Below are positions 24,937 to 33,628 of a DNA stretch of 64,000 nt, in pieces. Source of the DNA: Bacillota bacterium (GTDB taxonomy: Bacteria; Bacillota; Clostridia; Acetivibrionales; DSM-1351). Each line of letters starts with the position of its first letter. The first letter of the stretch is position 1. The translations under genes and the position numbers were made by a program. The notes below the pieces were generated by a model, which saw only the letters and a list, made by a program, of their open reading frames with translations, was not told the DNA's origin and ran no database searches. The stretch is taken from positions 1 through 64,000 of the forward strand of contig JAEWMS010000011.1 of NCBI GenBank assembly GCA_023393115.1, read 5' to 3'.

Positions 24937-26274
24937 TTATTTGCCGTACATTGATTGTAAGCTGTCTACGAACTTTTCGGGAGTTAGAGTGCCCATAAAT
25001 AATTGCTGCAGCGCGTTCAGATAAGTTTCAGTATCTTTTCCTGATAGGAGTGTATCCCACCAGATAGTGAAGCCTTCAGCATCCTTTGTAAGGTCAACTA
25101 CTTTAACTAGTGTTCCGGGCAATTTCGTTTCATCGACCCCCTGAACTTTCCAGGCAGGCATTGATGCGCCTGATATATATGATTCCTTTGCAAAATTTTC
25201 TGTAAAATACATCAGGAATTTAACTGCTTCATCTTTATTCTTTGTATTGGCATTAACCATTACAGCATCAACAGCTCCTCCCGTGAATTGCTTTGCATTT
25301 CCCTTACCGTCGGGTATTGCCGGGAAGGATATTACGCCGATTTTGCCTGCCACCTTGGAATCCTTTACATCTGCTTTTCCTGCTGCCCAGCTTCCTTTGA
25401 ACATCATCGGAATTTTACCGTCATAGAATGGGACTTCAGCTTCATCATTTGAAATACCTGCTGCACCCTTTGAAAAGGCACCTGCATCTATAAGCTCTTT
25501 AAATCTATTAGCTGCATTCAGGAACTCAGGATCTTTAAAGGAGCCCTGTTTTGTAAGAGTTTTTACTATTTTATCGGGTCCTGCCGCCCTTAATGCCATT
25601 ACATCAAAGTACATTGCAATTGTCCATTTATCCTTACCTGAAACAGCCATTGGTGTAATGCCTTTTGATTTAAAGGCTTTTACAGCTGTTAATAACTCAT
25701 CATAAGTGGTTGGAACTTTGACACCGTTTGTATCAAATAACTCAGTATTAATGAATAACGCTCCTACTGAGAGAAAGAAAGGAACCCCATATATTTTATT
25801 GTTATAAGTTACATTGTTAAATGCACCGTTAACCAACTTATCCTTTATATCCTGCGTAATATAGTCATCCAATGCCAGGGCTGAGTTCGAAGCAATAAAC
25901 GGTTCTGAGAAACCACCTCCCCAGGTTGAGAAAAGATCAGGCAATTCATTTGCCGCAGCCATTGCCTTAATCTTTGTCTTATAGGCTTCATTCTCATTTG
26001 TATCAACTGTGATCCTTACATGGGGATTATCGGTCTGATAGTCATCAATAACTTTTTTTGCAGATGGGGTAAAAGGGTCTGTCGCTCCCCCCCAAATATG
26101 GCTAAATCTTAAATCAACTTTACCGGCACCCTGACCGACTTTTGACGTCCCGGCAGCTCCGGTATTGGTAGCAGTCCCCGTATTGTCCTGTGCTGGCTTT
26201 GAACATGCAGCCAAGCCAAGAGTTAATGCTACTGCCAATATAAATGCTACTCCTCTTTTAAGCATATTGTTCAT
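24937..26274 (-). CDS. Sugar ABC transporter solute-binding lipoprotein
   Basis: A 445-residue family 1 extracellular solute-binding protein. The signal peptide ends in the lipobox LGLAACSKP (Cys about residue 24), followed by a Thr/Gly/Ala-rich linker. The mature part has DLRFSHIWGG and, near the end, LQQLFMGTLTPEKFVDSLQ, as in other sugar-binding proteins. It is anchored outside the membrane and delivers sugar to the two permeases downstream. RBS AGGAGG. The upstream gap (26275-26505) should contain the operon promoter, but I could not choose clear boxes. Confidence 0.9.
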   Translation of the reverse strand: MNNMLKRGVAFILAVALTLGLAACSKPAQDNTGTATNTGAAGTSKVGQGAGKVDLRFSHIWGGATDPFTPSAKKVIDDYQTDNPHVRITVDTNENEAYKTKIKAMAAANELPDLFSTWGGGFSEPFIASNSALALDDYITQDIKDKLVNGAFNNVTYNNKIYGVPFFLSVGALFINTELFDTNGVKVPTTYDELLTAVKAFKSKGITPMAVSGKDKWTIAMYFDVMALRAAGPDKIVKTLTKQGSFKDPEFLNAANRFKELIDAGAFSKGAAGISNDEAEVPFYDGKIPMMFKGSWAAGKADVKDSKVAGKIGVISFPAIPDGKGNAKQFTGGAVDAVMVNANTKNKDEAVKFLMYFTENFAKESYISGASMPAWKVQGVDETKLPGTLVKVVDLTKDAEGFTIWWDTLLSGKDTETYLNALQQLFMGTLTPEKFVDSLQSMYGK

Positions 26275-26505
26275 TGTTACTCCTCCTTGAATTATGTTAC
26301 TGTAAAAAATGCCAGTTAAAAGTGATGTTAAATAACAACAATATACAAATTATTATTAACAAAATATACGGAGTTATAGATATGCTTCCTATGAATTTTA
26401 TGGAAAAAATAACGGTTTGCTATTCTATAGTTCTAAAGCCTGCATAAGTTTTTAACTTCTGGCCATGATAATATCTATTAACTTATATCAAAGAGGACAG
26501 TTTAG

Positions 26506-26802
26506 ATGGATGATAATAATCTTTTGCAATGCCCCAACTGTGGGAGTCACAATTTTCTCATAAAGTATGAAGCAACATATGTATATTCCTATAATGTTGA
26601 TTCCAATGCACCCGGTTTGAAAAATACAGAAGAGTTTCTTCCTTTTATGTATGATAAAAGAGAGCAGAAGGATGCACGCCAATTTCTGGAATGCAAAGAA
26701 TGTTGCACGCAATTTCCATGCTATTTGAGCGGGTGGGATAATAAGATAGGAATTCAGGAACTTCAACGAGCTGTAAATAATACTAATAATATTTTTGGAT
26801 AA
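26506..26802 (+). CDS. Small zinc-ribbon protein
   Basis: A 98-residue hydrophilic protein with CPNCGSHNF at 9-17 and a second pair CKECC at about 62-66, the four-cysteine arrangement of a zinc ribbon, followed by an additional FPC. An AGAGGA element precedes the ATG. No family name is assigned. It is 80 bases upstream of a sensor kinase on the same strand; a functional link is possible but not shown. Confidence 0.55.
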   Translation: MDDNNLLQCPNCGSHNFLIKYEATYVYSYNVDSNAPGLKNTEEFLPFMYDKREQKDARQFLECKECCTQFPCYLSGWDNKIGIQELQRAVNNTNNIFG

Positions 26803-26882
26803 TTTTTCTATTTGTAGAGGAATTTGTATAAATATGTAGAACTCTTAAGTAGTGTTCAAATTTATTTAAAGGAGACACTATT

Positions 26883-28400
26883 ATGAGTATATATAAACAA
26901 GAAGATGATGTACTTGTATTTAAAGATTTGTTCAATAAGTACTCCATGGAAATACATGAGCAAATTCTAAAAAGAAATTCCACCAGGACCAAAAAAGTTT
27001 TATTTACTCTGCTACTTGTAAATAGTATACATGTACTTACCGACTTCTTGCACCTTAATAAAACGTGGTCCTTTTTTCCTGTTTCTAGAGATGTTTTTCT
27101 CTTGCACCTGGGCTTCCTGCCTATTCTTTTTATTTATCTTATTCTTTATTCCTTTAAATTTACGAATGATAATATATACCGTTATATTAATTTATCTTTT
27201 ATTTTTTCTATTATTGCCTGGGCAGAGTTATTAAGCCTTAGTACCCAAACCTTGCACAGTCATATCTCTGCTTATATGATTGTCTTGTTCTGTTTATCGG
27301 CACTGTACATTTTTACTCCTTTACAGAGTATCATTATGTTTCCTAGCTCTTATATTATCTTCGTAGCAGCCATATTGATTATGAATGTTTCGTCTTCAAT
27401 ACCTTACGTCGAAATAATAAATTCTTTATTTGTTACCTCTATCTGCCTATTGGTTTCAATTGTCAACTATACTACCTTCAGAAAGTATGTTGTGAATGAT
27501 CAGATTATAAAAAATAAAAATAACGAAATCGCTCTGCTTAATCATGAACTGGTAAATAAGGTTCAATCCCAAACCGCTGAGCTAATTAAGATGAACTCCA
27601 GTCTCGAGCTTGAAAAGCTCAGAGTCTCGTTATTTTCCAACATCTCTCATGAGTTTAAAACCCCGATAAACGTTATATTGTCGGCCGAACAGCTTCTGGA
27701 GTACAAGCTGAAGGATGATCAAAGTCAAGTTCCCACCTCCAGTATAAAGAAATATATGTTTTCCATAAAGCAAAACTGCTACAGATTAATACGCCTTGTT
27801 TCAAACATCATCGACATAAACACCATTGATTGCGGGAGCATGGATCTTTACCTGGAAAACAAGGACATTGTAAAGGTTACTGAAGATATTGTTCTATCGG
27901 TAGCCGATTATGTTAAAAACAAAAATATATCCTTGATATTTGATACTGAAATGGAAGAGAAAGTGATTGCCCTTGATCAGGATAAAATCGAGAGAGTGAT
28001 TTTAAACCTTCTGTCCAATGCAATTAAATTCACTCCTACCGGCGGTTTTATAACTGTTAACATATACGATCATATCAAAAATGTGGCTATTTCGGTTAAG
28101 GATACCGGGATAGGTATTCCGTCCGAGCTTCAATCAGCCATTTTTGACAGGCTTGTTCAGGTTGACCGTTCCTTTACAAAGAGGTCGGAAGGCAGTGGTA
28201 TCGGGCTCGCCATTGCAAAATCCATCGTTGATATTCACAAAGGTAATATTTATGTTAACAGCAAACTGGGCGAGGGCAGCGAATTTGTTGTGGAGCTTCC
28301 GGTCTATACTATAGATGGCGCAGTTACAGAAGTAGCCGCTGTGAGGGAACAGGACAGAATTGAAAAAATAAAAATCGAGTTTTCAGACATTTACTTATAA
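26883..28400 (+). CDS. Orphan sensor histidine kinase with 6-TM input domain
   Basis: A 505-residue kinase. An N-terminal region with about six membrane segments (residues 41-199, rich in Leu, Ile and Phe, almost no extracellular loops) is followed by a coiled coil (about 205-245). HisKA follows with NISHEFKTPINVIL, and HATPase_c has N box ILNLLSNAIKF, G1 VKDTGIGIP and G2 GSGIGLAI. The multi-helix N terminus suggests sensing within the membrane, as in MASE-type inputs. No response regulator lies nearby, so the partner is encoded elsewhere. AAAGGAG precedes the ATG. Confidence 0.88.
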   Translation: MSIYKQEDDVLVFKDLFNKYSMEIHEQILKRNSTRTKKVLFTLLLVNSIHVLTDFLHLNKTWSFFPVSRDVFLLHLGFLPILFIYLILYSFKFTNDNIYRYINLSFIFSIIAWAELLSLSTQTLHSHISAYMIVLFCLSALYIFTPLQSIIMFPSSYIIFVAAILIMNVSSSIPYVEIINSLFVTSICLLVSIVNYTTFRKYVVNDQIIKNKNNEIALLNHELVNKVQSQTAELIKMNSSLELEKLRVSLFSNISHEFKTPINVILSAEQLLEYKLKDDQSQVPTSSIKKYMFSIKQNCYRLIRLVSNIIDINTIDCGSMDLYLENKDIVKVTEDIVLSVADYVKNKNISLIFDTEMEEKVIALDQDKIERVILNLLSNAIKFTPTGGFITVNIYDHIKNVAISVKDTGIGIPSELQSAIFDRLVQVDRSFTKRSEGSGIGLAIAKSIVDIHKGNIYVNSKLGEGSEFVVELPVYTIDGAVTEVAAVREQDRIEKIKIEFSDIYL

Positions 28401-28422
28401 TACCCGATCTCTTTTATCTTTA

Positions 28423-29841
28423 CTATATACTATCCGGTAAAAGGTAGTTATTTAAAGTACTTTCAAATATATCTATTCCTTTTAGTATCTCTTGTTCATT
28501 CAAATGGCCATAGCCTAAAAGGAGTTTGTTTGTATGAATACCCTTTTTTATACAGTGATGTTCAACAGGTATAATTTTAACACCCTTCTCTATGCATATT
28601 TTTCTGAAGCTATCACTGCTAGTTGTTAACGGTACAGTTGAAGCAAATTGTATTGTCATGTGAAGTCCGGCCTCGTCCCCAATAATTGTAAGGTTATCAT
28701 TGTATCTCTCCAGAAGTGCATTTCTCATGACCTCTCTTCTGAGACTATAAACCCTTCTCATGTTTTTAACATGTTTGTCAAATTTCCGCGAGGCCATAAG
28801 TTCTGTCAGAGCTGTCTGCTCTAAGGATGGGTTTTGAACGTCGGTATAAGTTCGAATTTTTCTCCATTGGGAATGAAACTTGCGAGGAAGAATAACATAT
28901 CCTATTCTCAGTGACGGAAAAAGTGTTTTACTGAAGGTTCCTACATATATTACCCGCTGTGGATCCATACTGAACAAGGGAGAAACCGGTTCGCCGCCGT
29001 ATCGGAATTCACTGTCATAGTCGTCTTCAATTACGTACATATCGTTCTCCCGTGCAAATTTCATCAGCTTTGTACGTCTTCCGGCAGGCAGAATTCCTCC
29101 CAGCGGGAACTGGTGTGAGGGCGTAACGTATATCGCACAAGCATCGGTGTGATTTGAAAGGTATTCAACTTGAAGGCCTTGTTGATCTGCCGGAACCGGA
29201 ATCACTGAGATACCTTTCTGAATAAAGGTCTGATACATTCCCATATGACAGGGGTCTTCCATAATAAATCGCTGCCCCCTAACACTTAGAAGTTCAGCTA
29301 TCATATGCAGTGCGTGAGTAGCGCCCGCAGTTATAAAAATGTCGTCAGGATCAACGTTGATTCCGCGGCTTCTGTACAACCATGCCGATATTTCCCGCAG
29401 TAGCGCAGGCTCACCCTGTGGGCCGGTGTAGCCAAGACGTTCCAGCGGCATTGTCCCTGCTGCCTTATTGAGCAGCTGCTGCCACAGATACCTCGGAAAC
29501 AGTCTCAGGTCAGGACGGCCGGTTCTGAAATCGGCAGCATGAACCTGGGCGGGCGCAGAACTACGGTTTTCCTTTGCTTCGGCAGTCACCTCAATATGTA
29601 ACCCTTCAGAAACCCGTGTAAGTGCTCCCTGCTGACTCTTGATATAGCCTTCGGTTATTAGCATATCGTATGCCTGACATACTGTGTTTCGCGACACATT
29701 CAGTCTTTTCGCCATTTCGCGGGTCGAAGGCATAACTTCATTAGACTTGATTTCCCCGCTTAATATCCGCGTTATGATTTGCTTGTAAATCTGGCGCCAA
29801 AGCGGCAGTTCACTCTCACGATGAATATCGATTCCCCACAT
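28423..29841 (-). CDS. MocR/PdxR-family regulator (GntR-aminotransferase fusion)
   Basis: A 472-residue fusion. An N-terminal GntR winged helix (REMAKRLNVSRNTVCQAYDML, about 45-65) is joined to a class I aminotransferase fold with the PLP lysine in GTFSKTLFPSLRIGY and AGATHALHMIAELL. MocR proteins use PLP or its adducts as effectors and often regulate a divergent gene. Here the divergent partner is an EamA transporter 129 bases away, with candidate repeats between them, so this gene probably controls it. Confidence 0.9.
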   Translation of the reverse strand: MWGIDIHRESELPLWRQIYKQIITRILSGEIKSNEVMPSTREMAKRLNVSRNTVCQAYDMLITEGYIKSQQGALTRVSEGLHIEVTAEAKENRSSAPAQVHAADFRTGRPDLRLFPRYLWQQLLNKAAGTMPLERLGYTGPQGEPALLREISAWLYRSRGINVDPDDIFITAGATHALHMIAELLSVRGQRFIMEDPCHMGMYQTFIQKGISVIPVPADQQGLQVEYLSNHTDACAIYVTPSHQFPLGGILPAGRRTKLMKFARENDMYVIEDDYDSEFRYGGEPVSPLFSMDPQRVIYVGTFSKTLFPSLRIGYVILPRKFHSQWRKIRTYTDVQNPSLEQTALTELMASRKFDKHVKNMRRVYSLRREVMRNALLERYNDNLTIIGDEAGLHMTIQFASTVPLTTSSDSFRKICIEKGVKIIPVEHHCIKKGIHTNKLLLGYGHLNEQEILKGIDIFESTLNNYLLPDSI

Positions 29842-29871
29842 ATTAACCTCAATGAAATATTATTTAACTGG

Positions 29872-29921
29872 ACTGGTATAAATTGCGCCATACTGGTACT
29901 TTTACCATGCCAGTTTTCTAA
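29872..29921. promoter_or_regulatory. Candidate MocR binding repeats in divergent promoter region
   Basis: ACTGGTA occurs twice, at 29872-29878 and 29892-29898 (20 bases, two helical turns apart), followed by the inverted form ACCATGCCAGT. MocR proteins are known to bind spaced direct repeats, so this fits autoregulation plus control of the EamA gene. Confidence 0.5.
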
Positions 29922-29970
29922 ATAGAATTATATCATTGGAAACTAATTAAGAGAAGTTGGGAGACCTTGT

Positions 29971-30927
29971 ATGTTAAATAAATTCATCGGACCAGTTAAC
30001 TTATTTTTTGCTTTTACACTTGCCGGAACAAGTGTAGTATCTGCCCGCATAGTTTCAGGCAAGCTGGGGACCTTCACCATAGCAGCTGTCAGCCTGTTTT
30101 TTTCACTATTTATACTTCTTCCTGTCTGCGGAAAAAATATGTTTCAGGTTATCAGGACAATTACAGCAAAAAATTATCTGCTCATGTTTCTACAGGCTTT
30201 TTTCGGAATTTTTCTATTCCGCATGTGTTTTTTAAGCGGCCTGAAACTGACAAGCAGCGGCGAGGCAGGAATCTTAACCGGAGCTACCCCGGCCATTACG
30301 GCTCTGCTTGCATTGATATTTTTAAAGGAAAGACTGAACCTTGTAAAGCTCGCAGGTATAGTAAGCACTGTTGCAGGAATAATGCTGGTGCAAGGGATAC
30401 TTTCAGGCAACAGTGCGTTTTCAGAACAACACTTTTGGGGTAATGTGCTGGTAATAGGCGCCGCCGCGTGCGAGTCATTATTTAATATTCTATCCAGGTT
30501 ATTTGCAGTTAGATACTCCACAGTAAAGACCCATAACCTTCCTCCGCAAGTTCAAACCCTCATCGTTACTGTTATGGCCCTGTTGCTATGCCTAATCCCC
30601 TCAATAGGTGAACAGCCGGTAAAAAACCTAATGGAGCTGGGGTTAGGGGAGTGGCTGGCTTTGATATGGTATGGAATTTTTGTAACAGCACTGGCATTCA
30701 TTTTCTGGTATGGTGGGATAAATCGATGCGGTGCTGTTCTTGCCGCCGCATTTTCCGGAATGATGCCTCTGACCTCCATGCTTCTATCTGCTTTAATCCT
30801 AGGGGAAACCCCCACCCTGCATCAATTTGCTGGAGGAGGCTGCGTAATAGCAGGGATAGTGTTGATAGGCAGCAGTCAAACCATTCGCAAAAGTTTGAAT
30901 GTTAAGCGTCAAAGGGTCTCTGGTTAA
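29971..30927 (+). CDS. EamA/DMT-family transporter
   Basis: A 318-residue membrane protein with ten predicted helices in two EamA repeats. The first ends around LTSSGEAGILTGATPAITALLALIFLKE, and the second contains GAVLAAAFSGMMPLTSMLLSALILGE, the paired motif typical of drug/metabolite transporters. Such proteins export amino acids, purines or cofactors' precursors. The MocR neighbour hints at a vitamin B6-, amino-acid- or taurine-related substrate, but that is inference. Confidence 0.85.
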   Translation: MLNKFIGPVNLFFAFTLAGTSVVSARIVSGKLGTFTIAAVSLFFSLFILLPVCGKNMFQVIRTITAKNYLLMFLQAFFGIFLFRMCFLSGLKLTSSGEAGILTGATPAITALLALIFLKERLNLVKLAGIVSTVAGIMLVQGILSGNSAFSEQHFWGNVLVIGAAACESLFNILSRLFAVRYSTVKTHNLPPQVQTLIVTVMALLLCLIPSIGEQPVKNLMELGLGEWLALIWYGIFVTALAFIFWYGGINRCGAVLAAAFSGMMPLTSMLLSALILGETPTLHQFAGGGCVIAGIVLIGSSQTIRKSLNVKRQRVSG

Positions 30928-31048
30928 TAAGAGTAAAAGAGTTTCTAGTTAAATAGAAATGACTATTAAGAATTTGTGTTATAAGAATATTTGTAAGGAG
31001 TTTTTGCAGAAAAATTCATCATGAGTCTTCAAATTTTATAGAAGGGTA

Positions 31049-31077
31049 TAGACACGAAATTAAAAGAATGATATTAT
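31049..31077 (+). promoter_or_regulatory. Promoter of lacI-type regulator gene
   Basis: TAGACA (31049-31054) and TATTAT (31072-31077) have a 17-base spacer. Confidence 0.55.
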
Positions 31078-31080
31078 TAA

Positions 31081-31094
31081 CTTAAACGATTAAG
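31081..31094. promoter_or_regulatory. LacI-family operator 1
   Basis: CTTAAACGATTAAG is a palindrome with the central CG typical of LacI-family sites, 3 bases after the -10 box. An almost identical copy stands at 32050. Confidence 0.75.
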
Positions 31095-31112
31095 TAAAAA
31101 GGGGAGCGTTAA

Positions 31113-32030
31113 TTGAAGAAGCCAACACTAAGAGATATCGCAGCTAAAGCTGGAGTGTCCGTAGCTACAGTATCCTATGTACTAAACAATAATGAGAAGG
31201 AAACTATCGCTGAAGTAACAAAGCAGAATATTCTTAAAATTGCCGAAGAGTTAGGTTATGTACCTAATCTGGTAGCAAGATCCTTAACAAAAGGCAAATC
31301 CGGCATGATAGGTATACTTGTCGCTGATGATTGGGAAAATAGATTTGAATGGAAAATTAATTGTTATAGTGAACTTATAAATGTTATTGAGAAAAAGATG
31401 GCTAGCGAAGGTTATCATGTCCTTATTTCATTTATTAATATACATAAACCAAACATGGATGTTATACTACAACGAAAACTGGACGGTGTTTTTCTAATAG
31501 ATTTTAGAAAAGAGCTATTTTATACAATCGCTAAAAATTTTAAAGTTCCTATTGTTCTGATTGACAGCTACATTGATGACTGCCTGTTTCAGAAACTTGT
31601 TCCGGAAATTGAAGGAGCAATAAACAAGGCCAAAAATCTTTTTACCGGGACTGATACTCTTCTTATAGCCCATAATTATTATAACGATGAAATTAAAGAA
31701 CGCATTAAACATGCTATGGCTCCTGCGCAGCAGAATCAGATATACTTTATGGAATCAGTTCAAGGTCTGGAGGATTTTTTACAACGTAACAGGCACATTG
31801 AAAATTGTATTGTTATTAATGAATTCATTGGTTGTATGGTTTCCAACTATATTAGCAGCAGCAGGCTGGTTGTGATTGGCATATGCGGATGTTCGAGTAT
31901 TCTTCCTAATGATATTAAGGTATTAAACTTTGATAATATATTAAAAGGTGAGACAGCAGTAAAAACAATGATTGATTATGTCAACGGAGTGTTCTATAAA
32001 GACAAATTTATTGTGCTTGAGGCCGAATAA
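31113..32030 (+). CDS. LacI-family transcriptional regulator of the maltodextrin locus
   Basis: A 305-residue regulator that starts at TTG, with AAGGGGAG upstream. The N-terminal helix-turn-helix TLRDIAAKAGVSVATVSYVL and hinge helix NLVARSL are standard. The ligand-binding domain is shorter than usual (about 245 residues against 270-280) and its C-terminal half is less typical. It precedes an SBP-permease-permease-GH13 set, and the same 14-base operator lies in front of itself and in front of the SBP gene. It should be an autoregulated local repressor of maltodextrin use. Confidence 0.88.
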   Translation: MKKPTLRDIAAKAGVSVATVSYVLNNNEKETIAEVTKQNILKIAEELGYVPNLVARSLTKGKSGMIGILVADDWENRFEWKINCYSELINVIEKKMASEGYHVLISFINIHKPNMDVILQRKLDGVFLIDFRKELFYTIAKNFKVPIVLIDSYIDDCLFQKLVPEIEGAINKAKNLFTGTDTLLIAHNYYNDEIKERIKHAMAPAQQNQIYFMESVQGLEDFLQRNRHIENCIVINEFIGCMVSNYISSSRLVVIGICGCSSILPNDIKVLNFDNILKGETAVKTMIDYVNGVFYKDKFIVLEAE

Positions 32031-32049
32031 CGGCCTTAAACTATAAATA

Positions 32050-32063
32050 CTTAAACGGTTAAG
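32050..32063. promoter_or_regulatory. LacI-family operator 2, overlapping the SBP ribosome binding site
   Basis: CTTAAACGGTTAAG differs from operator 1 by one base. It starts 1 base after a TATAAA box (32043-32048) and its last AAG is part of the AAGGAGG RBS of the binding-protein gene. An AGGCCG/CGGCCT hairpin (32020-32036) spans the regulator's stop codon just upstream. Confidence 0.75.
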
Positions 32064-32074
32064 GAGGAAGAGAA

Positions 32075-33358
32075 ATGAAGTTAAAAAGAATTTTAGCCTC
32101 TATCACGATTGCCGCTATGTTGTTTGGCTTTACTGCATGTGGCGGATCAGGTGGAGAAACTACGTCAACCGGGTCAAGTGTTGCGTCACAAACTGAGAGC
32201 AAAACTACTGACGGCCAAACTACAGATAGCAAGCCACAGAAAATGGATGTTACACTAAATGTATGGCATCAGTATATGCCTGAAGTACAAAAAGCTATTG
32301 AGGACGCTTTTGTAAGTTTCACAGAAGACACAGGCATCAAGGTAAACTTTTTAAAGCAGGAAGATATTTTTAAGAAGTTTGATATGGCAATTCAAAGTGG
32401 AGATGGACCTGATTTATTTATATCCGGCAATGATCAGGTAGGTAAATTTGTAACGATGGATGGAATTGAAAGTATTGATAACAAGGTAGATAAAACTCTT
32501 GTATCAAATTTAGTGGAAACAGCAGTTAAGGGTTTCATCTACCAGGATAAGCTGTATGGCCTTCCCGCGCATTTTGATACAGTAGCACTGATTTATAACA
32601 AAGCTATGGTAAAAGAACCCCCTAAAACAACAGATGATCTTTTGAAACTTGGAGCAGACTTTGCAAAGGATGGAAAATACGCCGTGGTGTTACCTCCCTT
32701 TGACAGTTATTTCAACTCAGGGTTTTTCTACGGAGCAGGTGGCAGCTTCCTTAATGAAAAGGGTGAGCCCACCATAGACAGCCCTGAAAATCTAAATGCA
32801 TTAAAATTCCTCCAGGATTTGTCCCAATACTTCCCGAAAGATCTGGACCACCAGTTGTCTTCAAAATTGTTCCTGGATGAAAAAGCTGCAATGATAATCA
32901 GCGGACCTTGGGAACTGGCTAAAATTAAGGAAAAGAAGATTGATTATGGTATAGCAAATCTTCCGATTATGTCATGCAGTAATAATCCGGCAGCTCCATT
33001 ATTCAGCATGCAAGGTATGCTACTGTCGAAAGGCTGTAAGGAGAAGGATGCTGCTGTTTTGGCAATGCAGTATTTTGCCTCTGAAAAAGTGGCTAAGGCT
33101 CTGGCACTTTCCGGTGGGTACATAGTTGCTAACAATAAGGCGTACGAAGACAGTCAGGTCAGCTCCAATACAGATATGCTGGCCTTTAAGAAACAGGTGG
33201 AAGTTGGTGTGGCTACACCAAACCTGGCTGAATTGGGTGTTTTGTGGGAACCCTGGAGACAGACTCTCCAGGATGGAGTTGTTCTGAAGAAGGATGCTGC
33301 AGAAACATTGAAAAAGCATCAGGAAGAAGCAGTAACAGCCATTCAGAATATGAAATAG
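32075..33358 (+). CDS. Maltodextrin-type solute-binding lipoprotein
   Basis: A 427-residue extracellular solute-binding protein. The lipobox is FGFTACGGS (Cys about residue 23), followed by a Ser/Thr/Gln linker, then TLNVWHQYMPEVQKAIEDAF and GDGPDLFISGNDQVGKF, as in MalE/MdxE-like proteins. The C-terminal region WEPWRQTLQDGV is also typical. It is the first structural gene behind LacI operator 2. The downstream intracellular GH13 enzyme supports a maltodextrin substrate. Confidence 0.9.
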   Translation: MKLKRILASITIAAMLFGFTACGGSGGETTSTGSSVASQTESKTTDGQTTDSKPQKMDVTLNVWHQYMPEVQKAIEDAFVSFTEDTGIKVNFLKQEDIFKKFDMAIQSGDGPDLFISGNDQVGKFVTMDGIESIDNKVDKTLVSNLVETAVKGFIYQDKLYGLPAHFDTVALIYNKAMVKEPPKTTDDLLKLGADFAKDGKYAVVLPPFDSYFNSGFFYGAGGSFLNEKGEPTIDSPENLNALKFLQDLSQYFPKDLDHQLSSKLFLDEKAAMIISGPWELAKIKEKKIDYGIANLPIMSCSNNPAAPLFSMQGMLLSKGCKEKDAAVLAMQYFASEKVAKALALSGGYIVANNKAYEDSQVSSNTDMLAFKKQVEVGVATPNLAELGVLWEPWRQTLQDGVVLKKDAAETLKKHQEEAVTAIQNMK

Positions 33359-33371
33359 TAATAGCATGGCA

Positions 33372-33389
33372 GGGGGGGGACATCCCCCC
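33372..33389. other. GC-only stem-loop behind the SBP gene
   Basis: A run of eight G (33372-33379) faces six C (33384-33389) across ACAT, 14 bases after the stop codon. Such a clamp without a T run fits a 3'-end stabiliser that keeps SBP mRNA more abundant than permease mRNA. Confidence 0.5.
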
Positions 33390-33415
33390 TATCACTACTG
33401 ATCTTAATTATACCT

Positions 33416-33628
33416 GGAGGTTAGCTTGAAAGACTTCACTGAAGCTCGTCTTCCAAACAAACCTATGAATTTATGGCCGTGCGATATATTCAAAATATTT
33501 TCAAATACTCTCAAACATTTTGAAAGCGCACATGGCCAATTAACCTCCTTTATTCGCCTTATAGCGGATATGGGAGAAGTCAAATTTCATCACATTTTGT
33601 GGCCGCTATGCGGCTCATGGAGGTTAAT
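33416..33628 (+). repeat. 210-bp intercistronic repeat, copy 1 (candidate RNA switch)
   Basis: Three complementary blocks define the element: A, GGAGGTTAG (33416-33424); B, ATTAACCTCC (33539-33548); C, GGAGGTTAAT (33619-33628). C is the RBS of the next permease (TTG at 33629). B pairs perfectly with C over 10 bases and with A over 8. Between A and B, TGGCCGTGCG pairs with CGCAC(AT)GGCCA around an inner TTCAAAAT/ATTTTGAA stem. Between B and C lies GCCGC-TAT-GCGGC. Block A also precedes a TTG that opens an 85-codon frame starting MKDFTEARLPNKPMNLWPC, so a leader peptide is possible. Confidence 0.7.
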
